Source: CAZWDL01 sp964632995 (GTDB lineage Bacteria; Bacteroidota; Bacteroidia; Chitinophagales; Saprospiraceae). Taken from it: DNA of 43,827 bases. Of this stretch, positions 43,372 to 43,827 are shown piece by piece; within the stretch, counting starts at the first letter, position 1; the number at the start of each line of letters is the position of its first letter. The notes below the pieces were generated by a model. That model made no database searches. It was not told the origin of the DNA and saw only the letters and a program-made list of their open reading frames with translations. A program made the position numbers and the translations under genes. The stretch spans positions 1 to 43,827 of the forward strand of contig CAZWDL010000058.1 of assembly GCA_964632995.1 (NCBI GenBank). The letters are read 5' to 3'.

Positions 43372-43713
43372 TTAACTATTCTCCAAAGCTTCCCAATACT
43401 CCAACGCTCGCCGGGTATGCGGAATACAGATGGATCCGCCGACCAGGTTGGCGATAGCGAACACTTCGAATACCTCCTCTTTGGTGACGCCCATTTCGTA
43501 ACAGGCGCCCAGATGGTAGCGGATGCAATCGTCGCAACGCAGCACCATGGAGGCCACCAGGCCGAGTAATTCCTTGGTCTTTTTGGACAAGGCGCCGTCC
43601 TGGTAGGCATTGGTGTCGAGGTTGAAGAAACGCTTAAGGACTTTATTATCGGCTCCCAGGATTTTTTCGTTCATCCGGGCGCGGTATTCGTTGAATTCCT
43701 GTACTTGGGACAT
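43372..43713 (-). CDS. AhpD/carboxymuconolactone-decarboxylase-family protein
   Basis: A 113-residue helical protein of the CMD/AhpD family. The CxxC...H motif reads RCDDCIRYHLGAC, suited to disulfide redox chemistry, as in alkylhydroperoxidase AhpD. The rest (TKELLGLVASMVLR, TKEEVFEVFAIANLVGGS) is the standard helical core. The real role could be peroxide defence or a small-molecule decarboxylase; without a neighbouring ahpC this stays open. A small gene alone on the minus strand. Confidence 0.85.
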   Translation of the reverse strand: MSQVQEFNEYRARMNEKILGADNKVLKRFFNLDTNAYQDGALSKKTKELLGLVASMVLRCDDCIRYHLGACYEMGVTKEEVFEVFAIANLVGGSICIPHTRRALEYWEALENS

Positions 43714-43773
43714 AGAGAATTGTTGATATTTCGTTTGTGAATTCGAGGAGGTTGAGAACCAGGGGCTTATCTT

Positions 43774-43827
43774 AAGTCGGAAGTCGGAAGTCGGAAGTCG
43801 GAAGTCGGAAGTCGGAAGTCGGAAGTC
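43774..43827 (+). repeat. heptanucleotide tandem repeat (AAGTCGG, at least 7.7 copies)
   Basis: Seven full AAGTCGG units plus five bases, all identical, running off the window end. It is the longest and purest of the heptamer arrays here; copy number is likely to vary between strains. Confidence 0.95.

Noticed and set aside
43774..43827. CRISPR-like array
   Set aside because: Units are 7 bases in direct contact with no spacers, and there are no cas genes in the window.

Overview
The window looks like chromosomal DNA from a Bacteroidota bacterium, most likely a member of Saprospiria or a close relative; the phylum is well supported, the class is a guess. Pointers are a type IX secretion (T9SS) C-terminal tail, lipoprotein signal peptides with a Cys lipobox, a TonB-family protein with two proline runs, start sites without clear Shine-Dalgarno sequences, tricorn-like proteases, a DUF4382-type lipoprotein and a large helical protein of the kind common in this phylum. 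I see no phage, integrase, transposase, rRNA, tRNA or CRISPR array.

Layout. 1-9.0 kb: two tricorn-like S41 protease paralogs on the minus strand (the first cut by the window edge), separated by a plus-strand block (PAP2 phosphatase, ABM-domain protein, AlkA-type DNA glycosylase) and a small minus-strand lipoprotein. 9.1-12.4 kb: a decayed zone with a truncated S41 peptidase, the tail of a DUF1835-like protein, two C-terminal remnants of NAD(P)-binding SDR genes on either side of an intact fatty-acid desaturase, and an HxlR regulator with a doubtful start. 12.5-17.3 kb: SRPBCC protein, a DUF6909-like protein with a nucleoside-phosphorylase-like half, a two-domain fasciclin lipoprotein, and a methylmalonyl-CoA mutase small subunit that ends early in a palindromic repeat. 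17.5-23.7 kb: cysteine desulfurase, A-type Fe-S protein, glycosyltransferase, a 5-alpha-reductase remnant, isocitrate dehydrogenase with a C-terminal extension, beta-carbonic anhydrase, and a membrane-anchored coiled-coil protein. 24-27.5 kb: a thiolase-fold protein that lacks every canonical catalytic residue, followed by a fused enoyl-CoA hydratase/3-hydroxyacyl-CoA dehydrogenase. 27.6-29.7 kb: lycopene cyclase and a proton-pumping rhodopsin with a glycine at the carotenoid-antenna fenestration site. 30-34 kb: Dps, a MITE-like palindrome, a small unknown protein and FeoAB. 34-43.7 kb: helical protein, dockerin-like T9SS protein, DUF4382-like lipoprotein, QueG, TonB-family protein, UvrD helicase and an AhpD-like protein.

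Functional themes. Carotenoid and light: lycopene cyclase plus rhodopsin form a two-gene light-harvesting cluster; the retinal-forming dioxygenase is not in the window. Iron: iscS, iscA, dps, feoA and feoB lie within 17 kb, although not in one operon. CoA chemistry: the hydratase/dehydrogenase with its non-canonical thiolase-like partner.

Repeats are the other striking aspect. Heptanucleotide arrays built on AAGTCGG occur at four places, two of them as facing arms that can fold into hairpins, and another heptamer (GAGAACC) lies directly before the thiolase-like gene. A 21-bp palindrome occurs twice, once supplying the stop codon of the mutase gene. Several other long inverted repeats sit between genes.
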